A stretch of 64,000 nucleotides of DNA from Lineus longissimus (Eukaryota; Nemertea; Pilidiophora; Heteronemertea; Lineidae), in assembly GCF_910592395.1 (NCBI RefSeq), contig NC_088321.1, positions 5,704,001-5,768,000 of the forward strand. The letters are read 5' to 3'. Position 1 is the first letter of the stretch, and each line of letters starts with the position of its first letter. Position numbers and translations under genes: made by a program. The notes beneath the pieces were generated by a model. It had not been told where the DNA came from, made no database searches, and saw only the letters and a list, made by a program, of their open reading frames with translations. This document shows, piece by piece, positions 15,001-26,431 of this stretch.

Positions 15001-15878
15001 TCCATGCAAAATTAAGACCTCTAAAAACCACTTGGTTCCACAGTAAATAGAAATACTACAGGTGGCGCCACATGGTGTCAAACTGGTACATCATTCCCCT
15101 TACTACACAGATAAACCACCGCATCTAATCCCTTTAAGCAGAATTACATATATCTTTGACTACCGGTAGTTCAAAAATTCCCGCCCATGACGTCATCACC
15201 TAGCTCATGAAGAACTGAACAACTCAGTGTCACCAGGGCACACCAGGGTACATGTTAATGGACACAGTCGTCGTCAACTAGGGCCTACCAGTGGTTGTCT
15301 GCAAGATGAATGAAGATTTCAGTTACGCACAATCTCACCAGATGGAGGAAGTGTGACGTTAGAATAACATTTGCCTTTAAACCATAGTGATATTCAGTTG
15401 TACAATGACCATATCAGATGTTGCAGTCATTAATTATTTTTGCTTGTCAAAGACATGAAAAGGCCTATTGTGTCTTAATGCGTTTATCCGACAGAATTTT
15501 AGAAAATATTTTCAGCGCTGAAAATTATTTTTGCCGTCGTTAAAATAATGTCTGAAAAATTCTGTCGGATAAACGCATTAACGAACAATAGACTTTTGTA
15601 ATACTTTGGGACGTGAGTATTGTTTGGTAACATATGTTACCATGTACATGCAGACACTGTCAACATTATTTTAAATAGATTCAAGCAACAATGATTAATC
15701 ACTGTAACAGCTGTATTGTAGGCCTACAGCATTTATTGGAATACGCTGGGACTATCAAGACGTGCGAACTTCAAGGGTTCATTTCTCTGCCATTTCTCAA
15801 TGGATATTTGCGATGGTGTATCCTTGGAAAGCTATTGACGTGTACTTTCTGTTGGAATACAGTAAGTCATGATTACAT
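15001..15878. other. Non-coding insert between major capsid gene and the next viral gene
   Basis: About 880 bp upstream of the capsid gene without credible coding sequence. Base composition is less AT-rich than the viral genes, and such a gap is foreign to this tightly packed block. It contains the inverted repeat at 15463-15592 and runs into a hairpin repeat that also occurs at 41757-41966, so I infer that host-type repeat DNA was inserted here. The plus-strand frame at 15691-15981 has no supporting features. Confidence 0.5.
15463..15592. repeat. Long inverted repeat, MITE-like
   Basis: A 26-bp perfect inverted repeat (15475-15500 against 15556-15581, containing GTTTATCCGACAG) extends imperfectly outward through CTATTG/CAATAG to about 36-bp arms around a 55-bp centre. 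A small foldback element is likely; no target duplication was found. Confidence 0.6.
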
Positions 15879-15940
15879 TAACCCATTGAACTCTAGTATT
15901 CCCTTACCATTTCACTGCAACGCTTCACTGAAGAATGATA

Positions 15941-16068
15941 GAATATATGTATTGTGGTGTCTGGTTCTTAGGGGTTTCTAAGCTAATTTGAGACAAAAAG
16001 GCCTGTAAGGGCTTTTGTTAAAATAGCTTAGAATTACCTAGATTCCTACCACCACAATACATATATTC
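15941..16068. repeat. 128-bp hairpin repeat, copy 1
   Basis: Nineteen-base arms 15941-15959 and 16050-16068 (GAATATATGTATTGTGGTG and its complement), a middle stem (TTCTAAGCTA/TAGCTTAGAA) and an inner stem capped by TGTAA. A homologous 128-bp hairpin is at 41839-41966, and the shared sequence begins about 60 bp before the hairpin in both. The right arm supplies the last ten codons of the viral frame at 16038-17462. Confidence 0.75.
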
Positions 16069-17462
16069 TCATGAGTATCATCCACCTTCTCAACTTTGGT
16101 GTCAAGTTTAGTAGTAGTAGGAGTATTCTTTGAGGTTTCAGTTGTTTTTGGTGTATCAACATTACTCTTTGGTGTATGACTGGTCTCGAGCTCTGCTCTC
16201 AGGACGAAGTCCGTCATTGATGTACCAACGCTACTCTTAACTCTTATTTTCTTAGAACTATTTCCTTCCATCAGTGGTGGTGGTAAGGTCTTTTTGTGGT
16301 TAATGTCATTCTTACCGGGTTTAGCATTTTTTGGTGCTATTAAAATGTTATTATTGTAGTTATCCAGCTTACCAATAACGAGTACCATATTTGATCCTAT
16401 GACATACAATCCTGGTGCTATTACATAATCTAGTCTTGTATGAGTGTCACTCACTGCTTTTTGGTATCTTTGAATTGAAGTGGGAATATCAGGATGTTGA
16501 TTAATCGAGTCCTTTAATAGTTTGTTAAATTCCTTCTGAGCATCCAATTCTGTACCCGGTACTCCAATTATTGGTGTTCTGGTCAACGCCTGAGCACCCA
16601 GAATACAGTAAACATATGTTCTTATTGTGTCATTCAACCTCTCTATTCCAGGATTAGAGAAACCATTTGTTTTAAATATCATGAATTGTTGATAGGTTTG
16701 ACATTCATTTTGTGTAATTACATCAAATACATTCTTGTGTTGTTTCACATGATACTTAATGAAGGTATCAGGATATTTGAAATTAGCCATTCCAGCATCC
16801 CAGTCTTTACTGAACATTGGTGGCATTCTATTTTCATGAACTTGCATGAGGAAGAAATTGATTTTAGAATCATTGATGTAATATCCGGGATCAGTTATGT
16901 TCGGGTTGTAATCCGGTACACTCCATGACCTCCAACCACCGTTATTTTCAAACACCGAGAAATCGTACTCGTCTTTTAAACCAAATTCACTCAATAACCC
17001 TCCTAGTTTCCTACGGTTAATGTTATTGTTTGTCTCATTAAAATCACTTTCACCTGGAATTGGTATCTCTAGATTCTTCATGATCTTCAATATTTGATAG
17101 TAAACATGAAACCTGTAAATTGACCTTATCAATGGGTCACTGTGATTCAAGTGATCGTCTATTGAAATACCACAACCTGTTGTAGCAAACCAAACAGCCA
17201 TGTTAAATTGGTTCTGGTAAAACGATAATGGATTCTTTTCCAGTCGCAGACAGTCTTTCTTATTTTTCAGGCTCAAAAACCCAGGTGTTATCTTAGTTTC
17301 TTGTAGTCTGAAGAAGTTATTAGTATTAACAGTTACTTCTAAATTAAAGAAGTCATTGTGGCCGCAGCACCCAGCAGGGACTATCTGGTTCCAAGGACTC
17401 GACGGACTCGTATGGTTACTATAAAGACTGGTCTTTATTTGCTCAAATGCTGGTGATATCAT
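16038..17462 (-). pseudogene. Viral capsid-associated gene broken at both ends by repeats
   Basis: An open frame of 474 residues, of which only about 36-410 look viral. The first 35 residues (17358-17462) are identical to the LTR copy at 25570-25674, so the start codon is LTR sequence, and no TAAATG precedes it, unlike the other viral genes. The tail after the double-hairpin element (16185-16213) is Thr/Lys-rich and ends in the arm of a 128-bp hairpin repeat. The core has motifs FNMAVWFATTGCGIS, LIRSIYRFHVYYQ and YVYCILGAQ, which I recall from a large protein encoded beside capsid genes in related elements; role unknown. Caveat: my memory of that family leaves it possible that some N-terminal residues (SPWNQIVPAG) are genuinely viral; alignment to homologues would decide. 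Confidence 0.65.
16185..16213 (-). repeat. Double-hairpin element in the broken viral gene
   Basis: GAGC-TCT-GCTC plus GGAC-GAA-GTCC. Read from the minus strand it gives TDFVLRAELE, the same peptide as in the zinc-ribbon and polymerase genes. Confidence 0.85.
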
Positions 17463-18216
17463 GAGTTAACATCAATCCGCTCCAAAGAGTCGGTACAAAA
17501 GGAGTCGTGAAATCTGTAACCAAACAAATACAATACAATAAGGCAAAAGGTTCATCAAAGGCTACAAGATTTTCTATAAGAGGGTAGTCTCCAAAACTAC
17601 AGCAAGGTTAGCAAGAAAAACCAAAGTTTCTCTTAGAAATTCTCTAAGGCTCAGTGGTGCCATCTACAACCCTAGTGGCGAACTATCCAAAGCAAATGGC
17701 CAGAAGTGCGCGGTCACGTGACCTCAAGAAATAGAGCATGGCTTCGGCTAAATACTCGTTTCTGACAAAAACAGGCACTAAAAAACATACTGGGGTTCTC
17801 AGTAAGCAACGTCAGGCATGCATAGACCGTGACAAAATACATGAAACCCGCCTCAAAAGGGCGATAAACCAGGGGTTTTACTGAAAACTCTCACGCGTCA
17901 GTGGCGGGAAAAATGTGGGCCTGTCGAAGACAGGTTCGCTTCACAAAGTTCTCAAATACTCGAGCTGCACCAAAAGTCATATTCTGGGGACAAGATACGG
18001 GAGATCTGTACATATTAATCTTTCACGTAGGCCTAGCACAATGCCAACATACCTCTTGGATTGTCTCAAATTCGTGTATTTAAAAGGAGTCCCGCTGGGA
18101 CGCTGGGACAAAAAACGCAAACAATGGCTAATGCCCAGAGCGCATGCGCGCAATCACCTAGGTTCCGTATCCGGAAGTTTTCGCACCAGGGCGCACTTTC
18201 AAATTATTGAAGCGCA
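17357..18216 (-). repeat. 3' LTR of the BEL/Pao element
   Basis: Nearly identical to 25569-26428. In element orientation it begins TGCGCTTC, has a TATA-like TTTAAATA at 18077-18084, a polyadenylation signal AATAAA at 17434-17439, and ends GGCCACA. A purine-rich tract (GGAGGGGTGTG, 18220-18235) lies just inside, as expected for the polypurine tract. Its last 105 bp open a frame into the neighbouring viral gene. Confidence 0.85.
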
Positions 18217-18873
18217 ACTACACACCCCTCCAAAATCATCTATGATTACAAAAGTATCGTAACCTTAGACCAAAACATATTTACAACCAGTTCAGCTTTA
18301 AACTTTCGCTGAACAAAATAGAAAGACTAGAAAAACAAAACCCGGTTCAGCTTTAAGTTGTACTGAACCTAAAATCTGATTATCTTTGGCAAATTGCAAT
18401 CGCTATGACAGTTTCTTAACATCACAACTATGCTGTAAGTTTGATATCTATCACAAGACAACAAGTGATGCCAACTTTGGCAGGCTGTGACCTGGAGGTG
18501 ATCTTTACAGCAAAATCACTACCAGTTCAGCAACCTAAACACTGTTGAAAAGGAGAACTCGGCTCCCCAAAGTGATTCATGCTATACATCATAAATGACT
18601 AACCAGAAAAAGATACTCACCCCTTCCTGACGGACCTGGCAGAGGTGACGGATTACAGGAGCTCATCCTGCAACTCAAATTTCACTGTAGACTCAGGGTA
18701 ACTAAACAATGACATAATTCATGTCCTCTCTTACTAGCAACTCACTTATTACTACCCCAAAGAAAGCAGCCGGGAAGACTGACCTACATGCAACTACCAA
18801 AGTGCCAACCCTATCAGACAGCCAAGCAATGAATCGCTCACAGGAGCCATGATTAGGCAAGCATTGGACCTAC
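18217..18873 (-). other. BEL/Pao 3' untranslated region
   Basis: Between the pol stop and the 3' LTR. It includes the purine-rich tract next to the LTR and two imperfect copies of a GTTCAGCTTTAA motif (about 18287 and 18344). No frame is supported. Confidence 0.55.
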
Positions 18874-21800
18874 TTACTCTTCCGACAACAGAAGGACCAG
18901 CTTGGTCACTGGCCTGTCATAACTTACCAATGGTTTGACTCGTCTCCCATCATGGGCCAGATTCCGGTCTCCGGTGACAATCGTAACTTTGCGCACTATG
19001 CCGTCTTCACTGGGGTGGGTTTCTGTAATTCGCGCCAATTTCCAGCAGTTTCTAGGTACATCTTCGTCCTTCTCGATTACAATATCTCCCTTTCGAAGAT
19101 TTTCACGGGATTCACACCATTTCCGACGCTGCTAAAGATTTAAAATGAACTCTCTCCTCCATCGGTCCCAGAATTCCTCAGCTAGAACCTGCACACGCCT
19201 CCATCTCTTCGCCAAGTACAAGTCTGCCTTCTCAAAGTTACCAGGTGGGGGGAGTACTGGTCTTGACTTCATCGTAAGTATGTGATTTGGGGTCAATGGG
19301 CGCAATGATCCCGGATCCTCCAAATTTTCCACTGTCAATGGCCTGCAATTGACGATTGCCATTGCCTCAGCCATGAGGGTCCTTATCGCCTCATCATCCA
19401 GTTGTTGGGCTCTATTTTGCAACAGCTGGTTCAGGATTGCTCGTACTGTTCGGATTTGTCTCTCGACAGCGCCATTCATATGACTGGACTTAGGGAAGCT
19501 CATCTCAACCTTAGGCATCATATAATGATAATCAACCCCTTCTGTAAGTAGATGGTCCCGTATTTTCTCGTGGTCCATACCCTCCCAAGCTTTTCTCAAC
19601 TCCGTATCTGCCCCTGCTATGTTGCTGCCCCGATCTGACCGAATCAAACGGCACGGACCCCTGATAGCACAGAATCGTCTCAAGGCATTGATAAAACTAT
19701 CCGTTGTCATGGAGTTCAATGTTTCTATGTGTACTGCCCTGACAGCCAAACAAGTTATCATCAAACCATATCTTTTCAGATCACTCCTCTTTTCCCGGAT
19801 AGTCCATGGTCCGAAAATATCAAGGGCACAACACTCAAAAGGTCCTTCCCCTGCCTCTATCCTATCCACGGGTAGGTCAGCCATCTTGGGAGTTTCAACA
19901 TTGCGTCTTGCCTTCCTACATCTTACACATCTATGGATTAATGGAGACACTGCAGTTCTGATGCCTAGGATCCAGTAACCATTTGCCCGGATCTCATTTA
20001 TGGTCATCCCACGGCCACCGTGAGCGCATTTTTCATGGTGATGATATGCAACCAGTTTTCCCAACTGACTTTTCTTGGGTAGTATGATGGGGTGCTTGTG
20101 GCTGATTTTTGCTCTCCTCAATCTGCCACCCAGCCTGACAATTCCCTCTTTGTCCAAGTATGGATCCAAATGATAGAGGGGAGAGGTCCTTCTGATTCCA
20201 TTGGGCTCATCCTTCTTGAGAGCTTGTATTTCTTCTTCAAACGCTTCGTTTTGCACAATCCTGACAAGAACTCTCTCGCTCTCCTCCAAGGCTGCTACAT
20301 TTACTACCGGTCCATGTCCATCTGTCCCCTTGGCTTTATTTCGGCATCTTTGAATGAAACTCAAGCACAGCGCTAGAATCCTCTTGGCCTTTCCTAAACT
20401 TGAAAATCTCCTGAGCCATTTGTCATCTAGGGGGCTGGGTCCTGTCTCCTCTGCACTCACAGCATGAACACAGGCTTTCCTAACTTCTGGGTCGTCAGGA
20501 CTGAGCGTGACATCTCCTGTCATGGTGTTTTTGGGGAGCTCCTGCTCCCAGAGAAATCCGGGTCCCTTTAGCCATTTGGATTCCTTCATTTCCTCCACTG
20601 TTAGACCTCTCGACCCTTCGTCAGCAGGATTTTCCTCTCCTCTCACATGTTTCCACTGCTCAGTTTCTGTCTGATCCTTTATTTGCTGAACTCGGTTTGC
20701 TACAAACACACCAAATCTCCTAGCCTCATTGGCGATATATCCTAACACGATTTGACTATCCGTCCAGAAAAGTTCATCTGCTACTTTATAGTCCAGTTCT
20801 TTGCCAAGTGTGACTGATGCCTTGGCTGACATCACCGCTGCTGTTAACTCCAGACGGGGCATGGTCACTGTCTTGATAGGTGTCACCCTGGCTTTTCCCA
20901 CCACGTAGCTGCAGTGCACCTGGCCTTGAGAGTTTACCATCCTAAGGAAAGAACACTGTCCTAGCCCTTGCTGGCTTGCATCTGAGAAGTGATGCAGTTG
21001 AATTAGATTCGGCTCTCCAAAATCCTGAGGCTTGTAACATCTGGACATGCTCACATGTTCCAAATCCAATAGGTCAGACCTCCAGGTCTCCCATTTTGCT
21101 CGCAAATTCTCTGGGAGAGGGTCGTCCCAATCAGCCCCATCCGCACACAGCTCCTGTAAGATCCTCTTTCCCACAAGAACAACAGGCGCTGCCATCCCTA
21201 GAGGGTCATAGACTGATCCAATGGTCGCCAATACTCCTCTCCTAGTAAAGGGCCTGTCTTTTAAAGTGATCCGAAATTGAAAGATGTCCTTTTCAATGCA
21301 CCAAAATACTCCTAGTGTCCTTTCTATAGGTAGGGTATCTACTGACAGATCCAGATCCTTTACTCCCTGTGCCAAATCTTCCTTTGCGATGCTCTGCATC
21401 ACTCCTGGTGAATTAGACAATACTTTGTGGAGTTCCAGGCCTATTTTTCCACACATGGCTTTATTCTTAGTGAACAATCCTATTGCCTCCTCATCGGTTT
21501 TGGTCGAACCTATTCCATCATCCATATAATAGTTCCTTTTCACAAAATCTGAAATGACGGAGCCAAACTCATCTTCGTAGTCTTCTGCCATACGTCTCAG
21601 GGCAAAATTGGCACATCCTGGGGACGAAGTCGCTCCAAATAGGTGTACATTCATACGGTAGATGGTGGGTTCCTTTTCCAAGTCTCCGTCTGGCCACCAC
21701 AGGAATCTCAACATATCTCTGTGTTCAGGGTTCACTCTAAAATTCAGAAACATCTTCTTGATGTCACACTGAAGTGCCACTGGCTCCTGCCGGAACCGCA

Positions 21801-23541
21801 TAAGTACTCCTAGGAGGCTGTTTGTAAGATCTGGTCCTTGGAGCAGATTATCATTCAGTGATGTGTCTTTGTACCGTGCACTACAATCGAAGACGATGCG
21901 CACTTTGTCATTCTTTTCAGGGTTGACAACTCCAAAATGCGGGATATACCACGTTGGATTATCTGAGTCTACTTCATCCTGAGGAACTTTTGAAGCATGT
22001 CCGCTATCCAGCATATCATTCATGAAGTCTGTGTATTTGGTCTGATATGTCTCATCCTTGCTCAACCTGGCTCTCAATTGTCTGAGACGCTTCTCTGCCT
22101 GGGATTTGTTGTTGGGCAAAACAGGGGCAGGTGTCTTCAAAGGGAGTGGCATTTCATAACGTCCATCCTTGGTCCGATGTATGCCTTCCTCCAATATATT
22201 AAGAAACTTCATGTCCTCCTGTGACATCTTGTCCTCACCCTCATCTCCATACTTTATGTCCCTTGTCAACACTTCGAACAACTGTTTCGGGGTAGGGTCC
22301 TCATCAATCTTCATTGTCTGGACAGCCAAAACCAACTTATCCGACTGAGTATCGAAGGTCTTGAGACAATGGCTAGTTCCGAAAACATCCTCCGGATTCT
22401 TGCTTGGTCCTACATTTCCCACGATTCCCCATCCTAGGTCCGTCTTTTGGGCAAAGGGTTCATCACCAGCTCCGCAAACAACCTCTCTCGGTGTCAAAGC
22501 TCTGGCACAGTTGTAGCCTATCAACAAACCAACTTCACAAGATTGCTGGGGATGAAACTTTTCTGCTATGTCACATAGATGTGGCCATTCACGTGCGATG
22601 CTTGGTGTTGGAATATGGTCGCGATTCGACGGCATGATCTCGCGTGTGTAAGTAGCAGGAAGTTTGATCTTGAGCTCACTGTTTAGTCCTCTCACAAGAA
22701 GTCCTTTCACCCTGCTAGTCTCCACTGTCTGTCTCTCCTTAGACATGGTGGACAAGTTCAGTTTAGTAGGGGTTCCTTTCATGTCCAGTTTACTCAAAGT
22801 CTGCTCCAAGATAAAGGTAGTGTCTGATTGGCTGTCTAACATACAGTAGGTCATATACTCACCTGGTTTGTCCTCATGCGATAACCACACTGGCAAGATC
22901 ATTGATGATTTACTCTTCCCCTGGCCATGCACCACGTTTTTCTGGGTCGTCGCCTCTTCTGTCGGGGGGTCTCGTCCGGGTTCCGGTTTCTGTGTCTCCT
23001 TAGGATCAGTCTTCTGGTCCCCATGTAGGATGGTAGGATGAAGCTTCTGACACTGACGGCACTTGATCCGGTTTTTACAATCCTTCGCACGATGGGCACC
23101 CTTCTTTAAACATCCATAACAAACACCATTCTTGAAAATGAAGTCTTTTCGTTTCTTCATTGGTTCTTTCTGAAGCTTCCCACAAGAATCCAAGTCGTGA
23201 CTCTGTTTACAGAAAAGGCAGCTTTTGACAACTGAGCTCCCAGTGTGTCCTGCATTTCCCCCAATAGCTCCTGTAGTGCCAGTAGCTAAGGCTCTAGCCT
23301 CTGTCCCTTTCGTGAACACCTTGGTGTTGGACAGCCTCTTGTTTTCTGTTCCTGGTTTCCTCAATGCACCAATTGACGTCACCGGATCACATTGCAGTTC
23401 TGCTTCTTCCTCCATAAATTCCAAGAAAAATTCAAAGGGGGGGGTAGTCTGGCACCTCTTCCAAAGGGGTCCCTTCTCTCGTAGCCCGCTCCCTCCGACT
23501 CTTGACCCATCTATAAACACTACGATTCCAACGGCTTGCAA
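18874..23541 (-). pseudogene. pol: BEL/Pao pol polyprotein with premature stop
   Basis: The pol frame is open from 23541 to 19135 (1469 residues). In order: zinc knuckles (CLFCKQSHDLDSC, CYGCLKKGAHRAKDC), an aspartic protease of the DUF1758 type (CMLDSQSDTTF), reverse transcriptase (DIKKMFLNF, catalytic YMDD), Pao peptidase/RNase H region (HFSDAS, FWTDSQ), integrase zinc-binding HHCC and the rve core (ALDIFGPW, RSDRGSN, MNGAVERQ), then the start of the DUF5641 domain. A TAG at 19132-19134 stops it where a CAG would fit; the same frame then stays open to TAA 18874-18876 with typical DUF5641 sequence. The entry into this frame from gag is blocked by the 8-C run at 23437-23444. Confidence 0.9.
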
Positions 23542-25051
23542 GCCAATTGGGGAGCTTCTTCAAAATCTCCATACTTTCTCTTTTATCATTTAGAATTCCG
23601 AGTGTGTATTTGGCCACTCTCATGGCGGCCGCGCATTGACGTAGAAAGTCCGCCAATTTCCGCAATCCTGGTCCATCGCCCGATTCAACAACCTTCCAGG
23701 CTTTTAATTTCTCCCTAAAAGCATTTCCTATAACAAACGGATCACCAAAACGTTTCTTTAGGATTTTCCTTGCCTCGCTGAAAGAATCCACCTCTGACAG
23801 GAAGAAATATCCCTCAACCGCCTCCTTTGCTGGTCCGCCTAGGTATTTTTTAAGGTAGTGCATCCGTTCCGCCGGGGGTATGCCTCTGCTTTCAATTAGG
23901 GTCTCAAAAGCCGCGTTCCAGGCTGGATATTCCAAGGGGTTCCCAGAAAATATTGCTGGCTCCGGAGTGGGTAGACGTGAAAGATTTATTTGCTCTGTAA
24001 ACTTGGAAATGACTGCTTCCAATCCCATTTCTCGGTCGTTTCCCCTTGGTGACACCGGGGTAAAGGGGGGTGCTTCCACATTCAAAGTCCTATCCTGAGG
24101 GGGAGTGGCCACAGGGGGTGCAACCTGGCTGCTGGAATGATCCACAAACACTCCTCTCTGCGGGTCCTGGTTTTTAACATACTCTTCAACTCTAGCCTTT
24201 CGCTCCGCGGGTGTCTCAATTTCAGGTAAAGATCCATTACCGTGGTCACTGGCACCAGGCTTCTCCACCGAGTTGATAGCCATCATCTCCGCCTCTGCTA
24301 CATCAAGTGCTGCTTCCAGCTCGGTCTTCTCCAATTCCGCCTTGATCGCTGCAAGTTTGTCAACATTCTTGATCCTCGCCTTCAGTTGGGCTGCCTGAGC
24401 TGCAATATCCAACTTCCGGGATACACTGCTGATTGAGCTACGACTCTTGACCGATTTCCTATCTGTCGCCGATCCCTCGAGCTCTCGCACCATCGCGTGT
24501 AGTCTACACATCAGATTGTGGTGGTGGCCCTCCAACTCCTCGAACTTCTGGTTGATCTCCCTTGGATCCTGGATGCAACACTCCAAGTCTTTGTGAGCCT
24601 GCTCCACCAGCCGCATATAACCTGTGAGAGTCTCTCCCTCTGCTTTCAAAACTGCCGCACCATGATTTTCAGTCAAAGCAACAACGTAAGCTGCACATCG
24701 TCTCCACTGCGACACAGCACTCCTTAGCTCCCTCTCTTTAGCCTGAAAGGATTTCTTCTCGGGGGTTGTACCCGACCACAACTCCCGTAACCGATTCATC
24801 GCAAGGTCGAATGAAGGGTCAACAACAAATGGCAATGTGCATGTAGGCCTAGTAACTACCCTAACTACTCTAAGATTACCAATCCCAAAGTTCACCAAAC
24901 CGCATGTAGAGGTAGCATCACGCAAAGGGCCATGGTCACCACTGCCAGATCTCGTCACGAGGGGATGAGCCTCACCGACCACGCTGAAAAATAAGGAAAA
25001 TGTTAGAAAAAGGGTACACAAGGAGAGTCCAAAGTTCATAAACCATCTCAT
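23432..25051 (-). pseudogene. gag: BEL/Pao gag, frame-broken at its 3' end
   Basis: A frame of 539 residues. Residues about 140-260 are a long coiled-coil helix; about 365-510 match the DUF1759 Pao gag domain (AIFSGNPLEYPAWNAAFETLI, LKKYLGGPAKEAVEGY, LKKRFGDP). It ends in an 8-C run (23437-23444); one base fewer would carry the frame on into pol, so this is a slippage mutation, a sequencing error, or less likely a programmed shift. The apparent signal peptide at residues 5-27 is probably an artefact: its DNA is a pyrimidine-rich tract ending TTTTTCAG at 24984-24991, a good splice acceptor, so gag likely begins in a spliced leader or at a later ATG. Confidence 0.85.
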
Positions 25052-25568
25052 CAGGACATCAGGTGTTCAAGAAGAATGTCAGTTTGAAGGTCTGAGAAAA
25101 TGAGGATTAAACGTCTCTTTAAAGTTCGCAATCAGCAATGCTTGTTGTCACCATGCAAGTTATTAGTGTTCATCGCGCTGTTCAGTTCACACTACTTCAC
25201 AGTTAGACGTCTCTGTATACCAGGTAGTCTGACTCAAGTTGTGGTAGTTGAGACTGTTCACAATCGCAAGTGGGATGTTCAGTCCATATAAGACAATTGA
25301 CTGAGTAGACTGACCAAGAGTTTACGGTAGTCAAGTCTATTCGCAATGAAACGACAGGTATGCGATAATATTATGTGCACATGCACAAACAATCAGCCTT
25401 AATGATAAGCAGACACTCCCAGGACAACATCACACTATGACGATCCTTCGTTCAGCATCGATCGTGACTGCTTCCATCCGGGGATTTCATTGGTATCTTC
25501 CAACGCACGACGTGGAGATCTCATTCTCTGTATCTTCCAAACGTATCGAAGGACATAAGAGATTTCAC
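25052..25568 (-). other. BEL/Pao leader between 5' LTR and gag
   Basis: About 517 bp with no supported frame. I could not identify a tRNA primer-binding site beginning with TGG next to the LTR; the sequence adjoining it reads GTGAAATC in element orientation. Confidence 0.5.
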
Positions 25569-26428
25569 TGTGGCCGCAGCACCCAGCAGGGACTATCTGG
25601 TTCCAAGGACTCGACGGACTCGTATGGTTACTATAAAGACTGGTCTTTATTTGCTCAAATGCTGGTGATATCATGAGTTAACATCAATCCGCTCCAAAGA
25701 GTCGGTACAAAAGGAGTCGTGAAATCTGTAACCAAACAAATACAATACAATAAGGCAAAAGGTTCATCAAAGGCTACAAGATTTTCTATAAGAGGGTAGT
25801 CTCCAAAACTACAGCAAGGTTAGCAAGAAAAACCAAAGTTTCTCTTAGAAATTCTCTAAGGCTCAGTGGTGCCATCTACAACCCTAGTGGCGAACTATCC
25901 AAAGCAAATGGCCAGAAGTGCGCGGTCACGTGACCTCAAGAAATAGAGCATGGCTTCGGCTAAATACTCGTTTCTGACAAAAACAGGCACTAAAAAACAT
26001 ACTGGGGTTCTCAGTAAGCAACGTCAGGCATGCATAGACCGTGACAAAATACATGAAACCCGCCTCAAAAGGGCGATAAACCAGGGGTTTTACTGAAAAC
26101 TCTCACGCGTCAGTGGCGGGAAAAATGTGGGCCTGTCGAAGACAGGTTCGCTTCACAAAGTTCTCAAATACTCGAGCTGCACCAAAAGTCATATTCTGGG
26201 GACAAGATACGGGAGATCTGTACATATTAATCTTTCACGTAGGCCTAGCACAATGCCAACATACCTCTTGGATTGTCTCAAATTCGTGTATTTAAAAGGA
26301 GTCCCGCTGGAACGCTGGGACAAAAAACGCAAACAATGGCTAATGCCCAGAGCGCATGCGCGCAATCACCTAGGTTCCGTATCCGGAAGTTTTCGCACCA
26401 GGGCGCACTTTCAAATTATTGAAGCGCA
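25569..26428 (-). repeat. 5' LTR of the BEL/Pao element
   Basis: Same length and nearly the same sequence as 17357-18216, with TG...CA ends, the TATA-like box and AATAAA. It is followed on the plus strand after three bases (ACT) by the first B unit of the satellite array, with no copy of the left flank. Confidence 0.85.
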
Positions 26429-26431
26429 ACT

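Larger units (their letters stand above)
17357..26428 (-). mobile_element. BEL/Pao LTR retrotransposon, recently inserted but defective
   Basis: A 9.07-kb element read on the minus strand: 5' LTR 25569-26428, leader, gag, pol, 3' LTR 17357-18216. Both LTRs are 860 bp and start/end TG...CA in element orientation; I noticed one substitution between them (G at 18099 versus A in the other copy), which points to a young insertion. gag and pol are in different frames because of an 8-C run, and pol has a premature TAG. Five-base flanks differ (GTCAT on the left, ACTGA on the right), and the flanking DNA is unrelated. Confidence 0.85.

Noticed and set aside
15691-15981. Plus-strand 96-codon frame
   Set aside because: Overlaps the hairpin repeat, no domain, and no TAAATG motif.
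388-16213. CRISPR array or ribozyme as explanation for the double-hairpin repeats
   Set aside because: Spacing is irregular with no spacers, the copies are inside genes, and the conserved cores of hammerhead-type ribozymes are not present.
25007-25051. Signal peptide at the start of the BEL gag frame
   Set aside because: The hydrophobic codons come from a pyrimidine tract ending in a splice-acceptor CAG; a secreted gag is not expected.
17357-26428. The 860-bp direct repeats as terminal repeats of the virus
   Set aside because: They are direct, not inverted, bracket a BEL gag-pol in the right orientation, begin and end TG...CA, and hold TATA-like and AATAAA signals, so LTRs fit better.
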